Source: Acidimicrobiales bacterium
GTDB lineage: Bacteria > Actinomycetota > Acidimicrobiia > Acidimicrobiales > MedAcidi-G1
NCBI GenBank assembly: GCA_022451505.1
Contig: JAKURX010000006.1
Span: 1 to 42,724, forward strand
Length of the DNA: 42,724 nucleotides
Direction: 5' to 3'
Of the stretch, positions 28,614 through 40,401 are shown one piece after another. How positions within the stretch are numbered: position 1 is the first letter of the stretch; every line of letters starts with the position of its first letter. The translations under genes and the position numbers were made by a program. Below the pieces are notes generated by a model, which saw nothing but the letters and a program-made list of their open reading frames with translations, was not told the origin of the DNA and did not search any database.

Positions 28614-29527
28614 CTGACCGGTAGGCGCCGCCGGCCGGCCTCGTCTAGGACGACGTCGGGACGGTTAGGCGAGCATAGGAAAGCCTCGATGGCTGCTACC
28701 TCGGTGGTGCGACCCCGGCCCGCTGGCAAGACGTCGTGGGGTTCCCGGCAGCGCACCTCGAGGGCCAGGCCGCGGGCCTGCTGGGTGAGGTCTACGGCAT
28801 CGGTGTCGACGGCCGCCGGACCTATGCGGGCCAGCCCAGCCCGCTGGAGAAGGGTTGGCTCGGCCAGGGCCAGATGGTCGTGGAGGACGAGGCCGGCGGG
28901 CACAAGCACGATCCAGCGGCAGGACAGACGGTGGAGTGCCCGGACGGCCAGGGCGGTCGTCGGGACGCCTAGGGCGGTGGCCAGGCCACCAGCCACCCAG
29001 TGGGCGTCCAGCAGCAGGACCGGTCCGATGGCCAGACCGGCCAAGGCAGCCAGGGTGGCCATCGGGCCCAGCATCAGGACGACCGGGCCAGGGGTCCGGA
29101 GCAGGAACCGTCGTTCGTCGCCGTAGGAGGCTCCGTCCACGAAGTGGTCAGATGTCGGAGCTGAGAAGGCGGTGGCCGCCACCAGGGTGGTGGCTACCAG
29201 GCCTGCTGTTGTCCGGATGGCGTCGGTACTCGCCGGGGCGCTCCAGAGGGCCACGGCGGCCAGGGCCGGAGCGCCCAGGCGCAGCGTGGTGAGGGTGGCC
29301 GGGAGGGGAACCAGCGTCGCGGTTAGCCCGACGGCCCACAGGAGCCACAGGACAATCGAGGCCGTCGACCGCGGCCCAGGGGACAGGGCGTGGAGGGCCT
29401 CGGCCACCGCCGGTCCGAGGGCCAGGGGCAGAAGCACCCAGGCGGCCCGGAGGCCGCCCACCGCGACGCGTTCCGACCGCCGTCCGGGTGGTGGGAAGTC
29501 GCCGTAGGGGGGTCCGGGGCGGTCCAC
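28610..29527 (-). CDS. Hypothetical multi-helix membrane protein
   Basis: A 305-residue protein I do not recognise. About five to seven hydrophobic segments are visible in the first 210 residues (AAWVLLPLALGPAVAEAL, ASIVLWLLWAVGLTATLV, LAAVALWSAP, TTAGLVATTLVAATAF, VVLMLGPMATLAALAG, GPVLLLDAHWVAGGLATALG). A polar C-terminal part follows, with ALHRLSCRWIVLVPAGLVLHDHL and ending near CSPNRPDVVLDEAGRRRL. That last part looks like a cytoplasmic beta-rich domain. Start GTG 29527 lies 6 bases after TAGCCT. It is convergent with mnmA and divergent from ligA. A structural or envelope role is a guess only. Confidence 0.7.
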   Translation of the reverse strand: MDRPGPPYGDFPPPGRRSERVAVGGLRAAWVLLPLALGPAVAEALHALSPGPRSTASIVLWLLWAVGLTATLVPLPATLTTLRLGAPALAAVALWSAPASTDAIRTTAGLVATTLVAATAFSAPTSDHFVDGASYGDERRFLLRTPGPVVLMLGPMATLAALAGLAIGPVLLLDAHWVAGGLATALGVPTTALAVRALHRLSCRWIVLVPAGLVLHDHLALAEPTLLQRAGLARIGPAAVDTDAVDLTQQARGLALEVRCREPHDVLPAGRGRTTEVAAIEAFLCSPNRPDVVLDEAGRRRLPVS

Positions 29528-29533
29528 CCGATC

Positions 29534-29539
29534 AGGCTA
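29534..29539 (-). promoter_or_regulatory. -10 element of the hypothetical membrane protein gene
   Basis: TAGCCT on the minus strand, 6 bases before GTG 29527. Confidence 0.6.
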
Positions 29540-29579
29540 CGGGCCGGTCGCTGGCCCGAAGCCTGTCGCGGGCCGCCGG

Positions 29580-31638
<2,059 letters not shown>

Positions 31639-31655
<17 letters not shown>

Positions 31656-32052
31656 AGCACCAGTCGATGGTCGCCGTCCGGTCCGGGTTGCGGACCGGCC
31701 AGTAGCGCATGGTGGTGCACACCTCCTGGGCCGGAAGCCGTTCCAGGGCCAGATCGGCACCGGGCCGGAAGATGACCGAGTTGAGCGCCTTCTCGATGCG
31801 CTGTTGGTCCACCGGGACCACCGTGCCCCCGATGTGGAGGATCTCGCCCGTCCAACCGGGAGCCAGGATCGCCCCGACGTTGGCTTGCGGGAGGACGGTG
31901 TCGCCGCGGGGAGGCAAGAGTTCCAGGATCGACGGGTTGGAGTCCACCGAGACGTCACCCGGGTCCCTGGTGGGCAGCAGAACCGTGAGGACCAGGATCC
32001 CGGCCCCTAACCCGAGCAGGACGCTGATGACGAGGGCGTTCCGGCGAGTCAC
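31639..32052 (-). CDS. Hypothetical membrane-anchored protein
   Basis: A 137-residue protein with a short basic start (VTRRN), one hydrophobic helix (ALVISVLLGLGAGILVLTVLL, about residues 6-26) and a 110-residue domain that should be outside the membrane. That domain is beta-like and includes PPRGDTVLPQANVGAI, GWTGEILHIGGTVVPVD, and two Cys (EVCTTMRYWPV and IDWCFRVDG) that could form a disulfide. No family recognised. Start GTG 32052 follows TAGCCT by 6 bases. It is divergent from the PASTA kinase gene across 43 bases, so an envelope-related function is possible, but this is only context. Confidence 0.65.
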
Positions 32053-32058
32053 GGGCGC

Positions 32059-32064
32059 AGGCTA
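32059..32064 (-). promoter_or_regulatory. -10 element of the membrane-anchored protein gene
   Basis: TAGCCT on the minus strand, 6 bases before GTG 32052. Confidence 0.6.
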
Positions 32065-32083
32065 TCCACGGGGTCTGCACGGG

Positions 32084-32089
32084 TAGCCT
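32084..32089 (+). promoter_or_regulatory. -10 element of the PASTA kinase gene
   Basis: TAGCCT, 6 bases before GTG 32096. The two divergent -10 elements are only 19 bases apart, so the promoters probably interfere. Confidence 0.6.
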
Positions 32090-32095
32090 CAGGGG

Positions 32096-34063
32096 GTGAC
32101 CGACGGACCGTTCGGGGGAGATCCCCGGTTCTCCGCCCACGTCTCCGCAGCGAACCCCGGGGGACCGGGCGCGCCCAGCGGGAACATGGTGGGTCGGCTG
32201 CTGGGCGGCCGCTACCGCCTGGGTAACGCCATTGGGACTGGCGGGTCGGGGACCGTCTACCTGGCCGACGACCTCTCGCTGGGCCGCCAGGTGGCGGTCA
32301 AAGTGCTGCACTCCTCGCTGGTAGGTGACGAGGCTTTCGTGGATCGCTTCCGGGCCGAAGCCCGCCTGGTGGCCTCGATGGCCGACCCCCACGTGGTGTC
32401 GATCTACGACTGGGGGGTCGACGGCCAGGCCTACCTGGTGACCGAGTACCTCGGGGGCGGCAGCTTGCGAAGCATCCTCTCCGCGGGCCGCACCCTGGCC
32501 CCTTCGCAGATGCTGACGGTGGCCCTCGAGGCCTGCCGGGCACTGGATCACGCCCACCGGCAGGGCATTGTCCACCGCGACATCAAGCCGGCCAACCTGC
32601 TTTTTGGCCAAGACTCCCGCCTGCGGATCGCCGACTTCGGCCTGGCTGACGCCCTTACCGGGACCGCCAGTCGGGAGCTGTTCGGCGGCGGTGGGGTGAT
32701 CGGCACGGCCCGCTACGCCTCACCCGAACAGGCCCAGGGCCTGGCTCTGGATGGTCGGTCCGACGTCTACGCCCTGGCCCTCTGCATGGTCGAGGGCGTC
32801 ACTGGCCACCTCCCGTTTGTGGCCGAGACCCTGGAGGGCACGCTGGCCGCCCGGATCGGACAGGACGTGCCCATTCCCGACGCCCTGGGTCCGCTGGTCC
32901 CGGTGGTGGCCCACGCCGGCGTCGCCGACCTGACGAACCGACCGACGGCCCGCGAGCTGGGTCGCATGCTGCTGGACATCGCTGGCCGGATGTCGCGTCC
33001 CGAGCCCCTGCCGCTGGTCGGTCCGGGTGAGGTGGGCGCCTCGCCGGTGACCGGCGAGCCGACCCGAGCCACCCCGACCGTCTTCCCGTCACCTACCGAA
33101 CCGCCGACACCGGCCCCACCGCCTCTCCGCCCGGTTGGCCCCCGTCGCCGTTGGACCGGCTTGCTGCTGGCTGGGATCCTGACCGTCGGAGCGGTGGTTG
33201 GTGGCGCCATGCTGTGGGAGGTCAGCCGGCCGTCCCGTCGGGCCGTTCCGTCCCTCGTGGGGTCCTCGGGCGACAGTGCCCGCTCGCTGCTCACCGAGTT
33301 GGGGTGGACGGTCGAGACCCGCGACGTCCGCCAGGACGGGAGCGACTCCGGGGAGGTACTCGGCATGCGTCCGCAGGCCGGGACCCGGCTGGCCGCCGGA
33401 GAGACGGTCCTTCTGGAGGTGTCGTTGGGCCCGTTGCGCCTGCCCGTACCCGGCGGACTGGTCGGGGTGAGCCTGACCGAGGCCGAGCGGGTTTTGACCG
33501 ACGCCGGCCTGGAGATGGGTGAGGTGACCCGCACCTCCGACGAGGACGTGCCCGCCGGCCTGGTGCTGGAGGTTCTGGCCTCGGGAGAACCGGTACCGCA
33601 GGGAACCGAGGTGGGCCTCCGGGTGTCCGCTGGACCGCTGCCCCGGCAGGTTCCCGAAGGGCTGGTTGGTCTGATGCCGGCCGATGTGGTGGCCGAGCTG
33701 ATCGCTCTGCGCCTGGCCCCCACCATGGGAGAGGAGTACGACGAGTGGGTGGTGGCCGGCCGGGTGTCCCGGATCGAGCCCCCTGCCGGTACTCAGCTGT
33801 CAGTTGGTGACGACGTACGGGTCGTCGTTTCGATGGGGGCCGTTCCAAGGTCGGTGCCGGCGATGGAGGGGCTGACCCTGGCCGTGGCTGAGAGCCGGCT
33901 CCAGGTGGCGGGGTTCCGCAACGTGGTAGTCGTGGGCCTGCCCGACGCTGGCGTGGACCAGCCGGTCGACCGCAACGCCCTCGTAGTGGTCTCCCAGGAC
34001 CCGGCACCGGGCCGGCAGAACCAGCCGGACGTCGAGGTCACGATCGTCGTTCAGCCCGGCTGA
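32096..34063 (+). CDS. Ser/Thr protein kinase with four PASTA domains (PknB-like)
   Basis: A 655-residue membrane kinase. The kinase domain starts after a 35-residue lead: GTGGSGTVYLADD (about residue 46), Lys69 in VAVKVLH, Asp162 in HRDIKPANLLF, Asp180 in IADFGLAD, and GTARYASPEQAQG. A Pro/Thr-rich linker (PTVFPSPTEPPTPAPPPL) leads to one membrane helix at about 355-373 (TGLLLAGILTVGAVVGGAML). Outside lie four PASTA repeats, about 380-447, 448-517, 518-588 and 589-655. PASTA modules sense muropeptides or lipid II, so the protein probably links wall state to phosphorylation. Unlike classical pknB it is next to gat genes, not the division cluster, so it may be a paralogue. Confidence 0.92.
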   Translation: MTDGPFGGDPRFSAHVSAANPGGPGAPSGNMVGRLLGGRYRLGNAIGTGGSGTVYLADDLSLGRQVAVKVLHSSLVGDEAFVDRFRAEARLVASMADPHVVSIYDWGVDGQAYLVTEYLGGGSLRSILSAGRTLAPSQMLTVALEACRALDHAHRQGIVHRDIKPANLLFGQDSRLRIADFGLADALTGTASRELFGGGGVIGTARYASPEQAQGLALDGRSDVYALALCMVEGVTGHLPFVAETLEGTLAARIGQDVPIPDALGPLVPVVAHAGVADLTNRPTARELGRMLLDIAGRMSRPEPLPLVGPGEVGASPVTGEPTRATPTVFPSPTEPPTPAPPPLRPVGPRRRWTGLLLAGILTVGAVVGGAMLWEVSRPSRRAVPSLVGSSGDSARSLLTELGWTVETRDVRQDGSDSGEVLGMRPQAGTRLAAGETVLLEVSLGPLRLPVPGGLVGVSLTEAERVLTDAGLEMGEVTRTSDEDVPAGLVLEVLASGEPVPQGTEVGLRVSAGPLPRQVPEGLVGLMPADVVAELIALRLAPTMGEEYDEWVVAGRVSRIEPPAGTQLSVGDDVRVVVSMGAVPRSVPAMEGLTLAVAESRLQVAGFRNVVVVGLPDAGVDQPVDRNALVVVSQDPAPGRQNQPDVEVTIVVQPG

Positions 34064-34067
34064 GCCC

Positions 34068-34073
34068 TACCCT
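34068..34073 (+). promoter_or_regulatory. -10 element of gatC
   Basis: TACCCT, 9 bases before ATG 34083, at the upper end of the spacing seen in this window. Confidence 0.5.
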
Positions 34074-34082
34074 GCCCTCCCG

Positions 34083-34385
34083 ATGACTGAACGGATCACC
34101 CGCGACGACGTAGCCCACGTGGCCGACCTGGCCCGGCTTACCCTGTCCGACGCCGAGCTGGACGCCTTCACTGGCCAACTGGCCGACGTGCTGGACCACG
34201 CGGCAGATCTCGACGCCCTGGATCTGACCGACGTTTCGCCGACGGCCCACCCCCTGCCGCTGGTTAACGTGTTCCGGGCCGACGTGCCTGGTCCGACCAG
34301 CGACCGCGACGAGGTGTTGGCCGCCGCACCGTCGGTGGAGGAGGCGCAGTTCCGGGTGCCCCCTGTCCTCGGGGAGGAGCCGTGA
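34083..34385 (+). CDS. gatC: Asp/Glu-tRNA amidotransferase subunit C
   Basis: A 100-residue small subunit that wraps around GatA and GatB and stabilises them. Family features are [29 protein letters not shown] and [12 protein letters not shown] at the N-terminal half, then [16 protein letters not shown] and a C-terminal [11 protein letters not shown]. It is the first gene of gatCAB. Its stop overlaps the gatA start as GTGA. The genome therefore probably makes Gln-tRNA and/or Asn-tRNA by the indirect route. Confidence 0.93.
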   Translation: MTERITRDDVAHVADLARLTLSDAELDAFTGQLADVLDHAADLDALDLTDVSPTAHPLPLVNVFRADVPGPTSDRDEVLAAAPSVEEAQFRVPPVLGEEP

Positions 34386-35815
34386 GCGCCCGAGGTCTGG
34401 CGGCCGCCGTGCGCTCCGGGGAGCGGTCGGCCCGGTCGGTGGTCGAGGAGCACCTGGAGACCATTCGCTCCGGCGAGCCTGAGATCCACGCCTTCAACCT
34501 GGTGCTGGCCGACGAGGCGCTCGCTGCGGCCGACGAGGTGGACCGTCGGGTGGCGGCTGGCGAGGATCCCGGCCCGTTGGCCGGCGTTCCGGTGGCCCTG
34601 AAGGACAACATGTGTACCCGCGGGGTGCCCACCACCTGCTCATCGCGGATCCTGGAGGGCTGGCTCCCTCCCTACGACGCCACCGTGGTAGAGCGGCTGG
34701 CCGCTGCCGGTGCCGTCGTGGTCGGTAAGACCAACTTGGACGAGTTCGCCATGGGCAGCTCGACGGAGAACTCGGCGTTCGGCGTGACTCGCAATCCGTT
34801 AGACCCCACCCGGGTCCCTGGAGGTTCGTCCGGCGGGTCGGCTGCCGCAGTGGCCGCCGGTTTCGCCCCCCTCGCCCTGGGCAGCGACACCGGTGGGTCG
34901 ATCCGCCAGCCGGCCGCCTTGTGCGGCGTGGTCGGCGTGAAGCCCACCTACGGGGCGGTGTCCCGCTATGGCCTGGTGGCCTTTGCCTCCAGCCTCGACC
35001 AGATCGGTCCATTCGCTCGCACAGTCTCCGACGCCGCCTTGCTCCTGGAGGCCATTTGGGGCCACGACCCCCGGGACTCCACCTCCATCCCGGAGCCGGC
35101 GGCGGACCTCACCGAGGTCCTGGGCCGGGGCGTTGAAGGCCTGCGGATCGGCGTCATCGAGGAGCTCTCCGGCGACGGCCTGGAGGGCATCGCTGACGAT
35201 GTTCGGTCCCGCCTGGGCGAGGCCGTCTCGGCCCTGGATGCGGCCGGCGCCACCGTCGAGACCACCTCGGTTCCGTCGACGGTGTACGGCCTGTCGGCCT
35301 ACTACGTGATCGCCCCGGCCGAGGCCTCGTCCAACCTGGCCCGCTACGACGGCGTGCGGTATGGACTGCGGGTTGACGCCCCCAACGCCGGCGACATGAA
35401 CACGGCCACCCGAACCGCCGGTTTTGGCGACGAGGTCAAGCGCCGCATCATGCTTGGCACCTACGCCCTTTCAGCTGGGTACTACGACGCCTACTACGGC
35501 AAGTCCCAGAAGGTCCGCACGCTGATCGTGCAGGACTTCGCCCGGGCCTACGAGGAGTTCGACCTGCTCCTCTGCCCGACCGCTCCCACTACGGCGTTCC
35601 CCATCGGGGAGAAGACCGCCGACCCAATGACCATGTACTTGAACGACGTCTGCACCATCCCGTCCAACCTGGCTGGGCACCCGGCCATGTCGGTGCCGTT
35701 CGGGGTGGGGGACGACGGAATGCCGGTCGGGGTGCAGGTCCTGGCCCCAGCCATGGGTGAGCGCACCATGTTCCAGGCCGCTGCCGTGCTCGAGGCCGCG
35801 GGGAGCGGGTCGTGA
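34382..35815 (+). CDS. gatA: Asp/Glu-tRNA amidotransferase subunit A (amidase)
   Basis: A 477-residue subunit that releases ammonia from glutamine for transamidation. It is an amidase-signature protein with the Ser-cisSer-Lys triad: Lys74 in [11 protein letters not shown], Ser149 in [15 protein letters not shown], and Ser173 in [15 protein letters not shown]. The spacing of 75 and 24 residues equals that of S. aureus GatA (79, 154, 178). [20 protein letters not shown] is also diagnostic. Start GTG 34382 overlaps gatC, and its stop overlaps gatB, so the three are co-translated. Confidence 0.96.
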   Translation: MSARGLAAAVRSGERSARSVVEEHLETIRSGEPEIHAFNLVLADEALAAADEVDRRVAAGEDPGPLAGVPVALKDNMCTRGVPTTCSSRILEGWLPPYDATVVERLAAAGAVVVGKTNLDEFAMGSSTENSAFGVTRNPLDPTRVPGGSSGGSAAAVAAGFAPLALGSDTGGSIRQPAALCGVVGVKPTYGAVSRYGLVAFASSLDQIGPFARTVSDAALLLEAIWGHDPRDSTSIPEPAADLTEVLGRGVEGLRIGVIEELSGDGLEGIADDVRSRLGEAVSALDAAGATVETTSVPSTVYGLSAYYVIAPAEASSNLARYDGVRYGLRVDAPNAGDMNTATRTAGFGDEVKRRIMLGTYALSAGYYDAYYGKSQKVRTLIVQDFARAYEEFDLLLCPTAPTTAFPIGEKTADPMTMYLNDVCTIPSNLAGHPAMSVPFGVGDDGMPVGVQVLAPAMGERTMFQAAAVLEAAGSGS

Positions 35816-37260
35816 ACGCCGAGGCCACCGCCCCGGAGGTTGTCCCCGGCTGGGAGATAGTCATCGGCCTGGAGGTCCACGCCGAACTGGCTACGGCCAC
35901 CAAACTGTTCAGTTCAGCCCCCAACCGGTTTGGCGGCCAGCCCAACACCAACGTCGACCCAGTGTCCCTCGGCCTGCCGGGCTCGCTGCCCGTGCTCAAC
36001 GAGCAGGCGGTGGAGTTGGCCATCCGGGTCGGCCTAGCCCTGAACTGCCAGGTCCAGCGGTCGGTTTTTGCCCGAAAGAACTACTTCTACCCGGACATGC
36101 CGAAGGACTTCCAGATCTCCCAGTACGACCTCCCGATTAACGGAGAGGGCTGGCTGGAACTGCCCGATGGGCGCCGGGTAGGCATCGAGCGGGCCCACCT
36201 CGAGGAGGACACGGGCAAAAGCACCCACGTGGGTGGGGGAGGTCGGATCCACGAGGCCGGCTACTCGCTGGTCGACTACAACCGGGCCGGCGTTCCACTC
36301 ATCGAGATCGTCGGTGCCCCAGACTTGCGCTCAGCTGAGGAGGCCCGGTCCTACGTGGGCGAGCTGCGGGCCATCTTGGTGGCCATCGGCGCCTCCGACG
36401 GGAAGATGGAGGAGGGCTCGATGCGGGTGGACTGCAACGTGTCGGTCCGCCCCGTCGGGCAGGCCGAGTTCGGGACCCGTTGCGAGGTCAAGAACATCAA
36501 CTCGCTGCGGTCCCTCGGGCGGGCCATCGGCTACGAGGCCCGCCGGCAGGTCGACCTGATCATCTCCGGGGAGAGGGTCGAACAGCAGACCCGCCACTGG
36601 AACGAGGACGAGGGCCGGACCCACAAGCTGCGGTCCAAGGAGGAGGCCTACGACTACCGGTACTTCCCGGAGCCTGATCTGGTCCCGGTGGCGCCGTCCG
36701 ACGAGTGGATCGACGCCGTCCGGGCTGCCCTGCCCATGCTCCCCCGGGAACGTCGCCTCCGTCTGGCCGAGGCTGCCAGTGTCGACACCGGGGCAGCTGC
36801 TCTGACCGTGGAGCGAGGGCTGGACGACCTCGCCGTGGACGCCATCGCCGAGGGAGCTGATGCCTCCCGGGTCTTAGTCCACGCTGAGAACAACCTGGCC
36901 GACGGTGCGGGGAGATTGGACGCTGCCTCGTTCGCCACCCTGGTCAAGATGGAGACCGGCGGCGACCTGACGGCCACCCAGGCCAAGACGGTGCTGGCTG
37001 CCCTAGTGGCTGACGGGGGCGACCCGGCGATCGTGGCCGCCGATCTGGGCTTCGAGGCCATGGACATCGGAGAGATGGAGGCCCTCGTGGACCGCCTAAT
37101 CGCCGAGCACCCGGACGACTGGGAGGCCTTCACCGCGGGCGACGAGCAGGAACGGAAGAAGAAGGCCGGCTTCTTCGTCGGCCAGGTTATGAAGGCCACC
37201 AGCGGGCGGGCCGACGGTCGGGTCGTCAACGAGTTACTGGCCCGCCGAGTCCGTTCCTAA
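35812..37260 (+). CDS. gatB: Asp/Glu-tRNA amidotransferase subunit B
   Basis: A 482-residue subunit that binds the misacylated tRNA, phosphorylates the acyl group and completes amidation. The cradle domain has [56 protein letters not shown] and [31 protein letters not shown] follows near residue 270. The C-terminal helical and YqeY-like tail (about residues 325-480) includes [13 protein letters not shown] and [14 protein letters not shown]. Start GTG overlaps gatA by 4 bases; its TAA stop overlaps that of the convergent MATE gene. Confidence 0.96.
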   Translation: MNAEATAPEVVPGWEIVIGLEVHAELATATKLFSSAPNRFGGQPNTNVDPVSLGLPGSLPVLNEQAVELAIRVGLALNCQVQRSVFARKNYFYPDMPKDFQISQYDLPINGEGWLELPDGRRVGIERAHLEEDTGKSTHVGGGGRIHEAGYSLVDYNRAGVPLIEIVGAPDLRSAEEARSYVGELRAILVAIGASDGKMEEGSMRVDCNVSVRPVGQAEFGTRCEVKNINSLRSLGRAIGYEARRQVDLIISGERVEQQTRHWNEDEGRTHKLRSKEEAYDYRYFPEPDLVPVAPSDEWIDAVRAALPMLPRERRLRLAEAASVDTGAAALTVERGLDDLAVDAIAEGADASRVLVHAENNLADGAGRLDAASFATLVKMETGGDLTATQAKTVLAALVADGGDPAIVAADLGFEAMDIGEMEALVDRLIAEHPDDWEAFTAGDEQERKKKAGFFVGQVMKATSGRADGRVVNELLARRVRS

Positions 37261-38579
37261 CGCTCGGCACCCACCACCTGCCAGCGGTGGCCGGCGAAGC
37301 GGCGGATGAACAGGATTGAGCGGGCGGCCATGAACAGCCAGATGGCGGCCCAGAGCCAGCCGATCCCGAGGCCAGCCAGCCGTCCGCTGACCATGGCGGC
37401 CACAGCCAGGACCGCTGAGGTGGCCATAGCCCGGGCCATAAAGCGCTCGTCGCCGGCACCGATCAAGATCCCATCCAGGGCAAACGCCACCCCGCCAAGC
37501 GGTGCCATGAGGGCGACGTGAAGGAGTAGGAACCCGGCCAGGCCCACCACGTTGGGGTCGCCGGAGAACGCCCCAGCAACCAGTCCACGGGTCACCAGGA
37601 GCATCAGGCCGATCAAAGCGCCCGTGGCCACTGACCAACCGATGACCCGTCGCCCCAGCCGGCGGGTACCCGAAACCTCACCGGCTCCCAGGAGGTTCCC
37701 GACCATGGCCTGGGCGGCGATAGCTACGGCGTCCATGATTAGGGCTGACGCCATCCAGACCTGGAAGGCGATCTGGTGGGCGGCCACGTCGACCCGGCCG
37801 ATCCGGGCCGCCACCGAGGTGCCAACTAGGAACGTGCCGGTCAACGAGAGGTTGCGGACTAGCAGACGACCACTGACCACCAGCAGCCGCCGGATCGACC
37901 CGGCGCGGGGCACCAACGAGGCGTGGTTTCGCCGGACCGCCCGTCCCACCCAGGCCAGGTAGCAGGCGGCGCCCAACCACTGAGCCACGACGGTGGCGGC
38001 CGCCGAGGCGCCGATGCCGTACCCGAGGCCCACGATGAGGACGAGTTCTACGACCAGGTTCAGGACGGCTGTGCCGACAGCCACCTGGAGGGGCCGCATG
38101 GTGTCCTTGAGCCCCCGCAGGTACCCCACGCCGGCCAGCATGATCAGCATGGCCGGGGCACCCAGCAGGCTGATCCGCAGGTAAATGCCGGCCTGGTGGG
38201 CTACGTCACCTTCTGCCCCGACCAGGGTCACAATCCGGTCAGCCAGGGCGATGCCGGCGGCGGCCAGCACCACCCCGAGAACGAGGGCCAGCCAGAGTCC
38301 CTGGACGGCCTGGTCAGCGGCCCAGCGGTGCTCGCCGGCACCGCTCAGCCGGGCCACGGTGGCCGTCGTTCCGTAGGCCAAGAACACGCAGAGGCCATAG
38401 CCGAACATCAGGAAGCCCGACGCCACCCCCAGCCCGGCCAGCGGCGCCGTGCCCAGATGGCCTACCACCGCCGTGTCGGTTAGCACGTACAGCGGCTCGG
38501 CCACTAGGGCCCCGAGGGCTGGAATGGCGAGGCGGAACAGCTCCCGATCGTCGGACCGGAAGTGGGGGCGGGCGACCAT
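37257..38579 (-). CDS. MATE-family efflux transporter (DinF-like)
   Basis: A 440-residue protein with about twelve membrane helices in two related halves. The first half begins REL(F)RLAIPALGALVAEPLYVLTDTAVVGHLG, a DinF-branch signature, and continues PLAGLGVASGFLMFGYG. The second half has AAHQIAFQVWMASALIMDA. MATE proteins export cationic drugs or metabolites with H+ or Na+. The DinF branch is named from a damage-inducible E. coli relative. The start ATG 38579 follows TACCCT by 6 bases; a longer open frame upstream is antisense to ilvD and is rejected. It is convergent with gatB. Confidence 0.88.
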   Translation of the reverse strand: MVARPHFRSDDRELFRLAIPALGALVAEPLYVLTDTAVVGHLGTAPLAGLGVASGFLMFGYGLCVFLAYGTTATVARLSGAGEHRWAADQAVQGLWLALVLGVVLAAAGIALADRIVTLVGAEGDVAHQAGIYLRISLLGAPAMLIMLAGVGYLRGLKDTMRPLQVAVGTAVLNLVVELVLIVGLGYGIGASAAATVVAQWLGAACYLAWVGRAVRRNHASLVPRAGSIRRLLVVSGRLLVRNLSLTGTFLVGTSVAARIGRVDVAAHQIAFQVWMASALIMDAVAIAAQAMVGNLLGAGEVSGTRRLGRRVIGWSVATGALIGLMLLVTRGLVAGAFSGDPNVVGLAGFLLLHVALMAPLGGVAFALDGILIGAGDERFMARAMATSAVLAVAAMVSGRLAGLGIGWLWAAIWLFMAARSILFIRRFAGHRWQVVGAER

Positions 38580-38585
38580 CGGGCA

Positions 38586-38591
38586 AGGGTA
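38586..38591 (-). promoter_or_regulatory. -10 element of the MATE transporter gene
   Basis: TACCCT on the minus strand, 6 bases before ATG 38579. Confidence 0.6.
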
Positions 38592-38671
38592 GGTCCGGTG
38601 GTCGGGGAGACCGCCGCACGGCGGCGTCCGTGGGTGGGCATTTCTACCGGGGGTGCGGGCCCCGGTGGGCG

Positions 38672-38677
38672 TAGCCT
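38672..38677 (+). promoter_or_regulatory. -10 element of ilvD
   Basis: TAGCCT, 8 bases before ATG 38686. Confidence 0.55.
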
Positions 38678-38685
38678 GCAAGTCC

Positions 38686-40380
38686 ATGACAGACGCCATC
38701 CACGGGGGAATGAAGCCCCGCAGCCACGAGGTCACTGACGGTCCCAGCCGCGCCCCCGCCCGGGCCATGCTCCGGGCCATCGGTATGACCGAGGACGACT
38801 TCTCCAAGGCCCAGGTGGGCGTGGCGTCGTCGTGGAACGAGGTCACCCCCTGCAACATGCCGCTGGATGCCCTGGCTAAGCGGTGCAAGGTGGGGGTGGT
38901 GGAGGCCGGCGGGTTCCCGATCGAGTTCAACACCATCGCAGTCAGCGACGGCATCTCGATGGGCCACGAGGGAATGCGGGCCAGCCTGGTGAGCCGGGAG
39001 ATCATCGCCGACTCCGTTGAGGCGGTCATGCACGCTGAGCGCTTAGACGCCTTCGTGAGCTTCGCCGGCTGCGACAAGTCGCTCCCCGGAATGCTTATGG
39101 CGTCGGCCCGCATCAACCTGCCGTCGGTCTTCGTCTACGGCGGATCGATCATGCCTGGCGAGCACCACGACGGCCGCAAGCTGGACGTGGTCAGCGTGTT
39201 CGAGGCGGTCGGCGCCCATGCTGTGGGCGACATCGACGACGACGAGTTGCTGGCCATCGAGCGGGCTGCCTGCCCGACGATCGGCAGTTGTGCTGGCATG
39301 TTCACCGCCAACACCATGGCCTCGGTGGGCGAAGCCATCGGGATGTCGCTCCCCGGCTCGGCCTCGGCGGCTGCCATCGACGACCGACGGGCCGACGTGG
39401 CGTTTGCCAGCGGCCATGCCGTGATGAACCTCCTGCGCCAGGGCATCCGACCCCGCCAGATCATGACCAGGGGGGCTTTCGAGAACGCCATCGCCGTAGT
39501 CATGGCCCTCGGCGGCTCGACCAACGCCGTGCTCCACCTGATGGCCATCGCCTTTGAGGCCGAGGTGGAGTTGGAGCTGGAGGACTTCAACCGGGTGGCC
39601 GCCCGGGTGCCCCACCTGGCTGACACCAAACCGCACGGCAATTACCACATGGTGGACATAGACCGGATCGGTGGCGTGCCGGTCGTTATGCAGATGCTCC
39701 TGGACGAGGGTCTCCTGAACGGCGAAGAGGTGACGGTCACCGGACGAACGGTGGCCGAGAACCTGGCCCTTCTGGACGTCCCGGCCCCCGACGGGGAGGT
39801 CATCCACGCCTTCGATGACCCGATTAACGAGGTAGGTGGCCTGGCCATCCTGCGGGGCACACTGGCCCCCCAGGGCTCGGTGGTCAAGGTGGCCGGCTTG
39901 GACTTCGACCACTTTGAGGGTCGGGCCCGGGTGTTCGATGGCGAGGACCTGGCTATGGAGGCCGTGCTGGCCGACCGGATCGAGACCGGCGACATCGTGG
40001 TGATCCGCTACGAGGGACCCAAGGGAGGCCCGGGAATGCGCGAAATGCTGGCTATTACCGGGGCCATGAAGGGTGCCGGTCGCGGCGGCGACGCGGCCCT
40101 GGTCACCGACGGCCGGTTTTCCGGGGGAACCCACGGGTTCTGCGTGGGCCACGTGGCACCAGAGGCCGTTGATGGCGGTCCGATCGCCCTGGTCGAGGAG
40201 GGCGACCGGATCCTCATTGACGTCGGGACGCACACCATCGATCTGCAGGTCGACGAGGCCACGCTGGCCGAGCGACGGGCGAACCTGAAGCCGTTTGAGC
40301 CTCGCTACCGGTCCGGCTTCCTGGCCAAGTACGCCGCTCTGGCCCAGGGGGCCGAGAAGGGCGCCGTCACCCAGGCCTAG
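38686..40380 (+). CDS. ilvD: Dihydroxy-acid dehydratase
   Basis: A 564-residue iron-sulfur dehydratase making the 2-oxo acids for valine, leucine and isoleucine. Cys56 (TPCNMP), Cys129 (GCDKSLPGM) and Cys202 ([12 protein letters not shown]) are the three cluster ligands; their pattern and the length fit the [2Fe-2S] type found in plants and M. tuberculosis. [22 protein letters not shown] is the C-terminal signature with the active-site Ser. Start ATG follows TAGCCT by 8 bases. The gene has its own promoter and is separated from ilvB by a gene on the other strand, so the attenuator at 41019 does not control it. Confidence 0.96.
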   Translation: MTDAIHGGMKPRSHEVTDGPSRAPARAMLRAIGMTEDDFSKAQVGVASSWNEVTPCNMPLDALAKRCKVGVVEAGGFPIEFNTIAVSDGISMGHEGMRASLVSREIIADSVEAVMHAERLDAFVSFAGCDKSLPGMLMASARINLPSVFVYGGSIMPGEHHDGRKLDVVSVFEAVGAHAVGDIDDDELLAIERAACPTIGSCAGMFTANTMASVGEAIGMSLPGSASAAAIDDRRADVAFASGHAVMNLLRQGIRPRQIMTRGAFENAIAVVMALGGSTNAVLHLMAIAFEAEVELELEDFNRVAARVPHLADTKPHGNYHMVDIDRIGGVPVVMQMLLDEGLLNGEEVTVTGRTVAENLALLDVPAPDGEVIHAFDDPINEVGGLAILRGTLAPQGSVVKVAGLDFDHFEGRARVFDGEDLAMEAVLADRIETGDIVVIRYEGPKGGPGMREMLAITGAMKGAGRGGDAALVTDGRFSGGTHGFCVGHVAPEAVDGGPIALVEEGDRILIDVGTHTIDLQVDEATLAERRANLKPFEPRYRSGFLAKYAALAQGAEKGAVTQA

Positions 40381-40401
40381 GCCGAGCGGTTCCCTGTCTG
40401 G

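Noticed and set aside
40374-40383. Palindrome GGCCTAGGCC at the ilvD stop
   Set aside because: A 10-base palindrome with no loop cannot form a useful RNA hairpin; probably chance at high GC.
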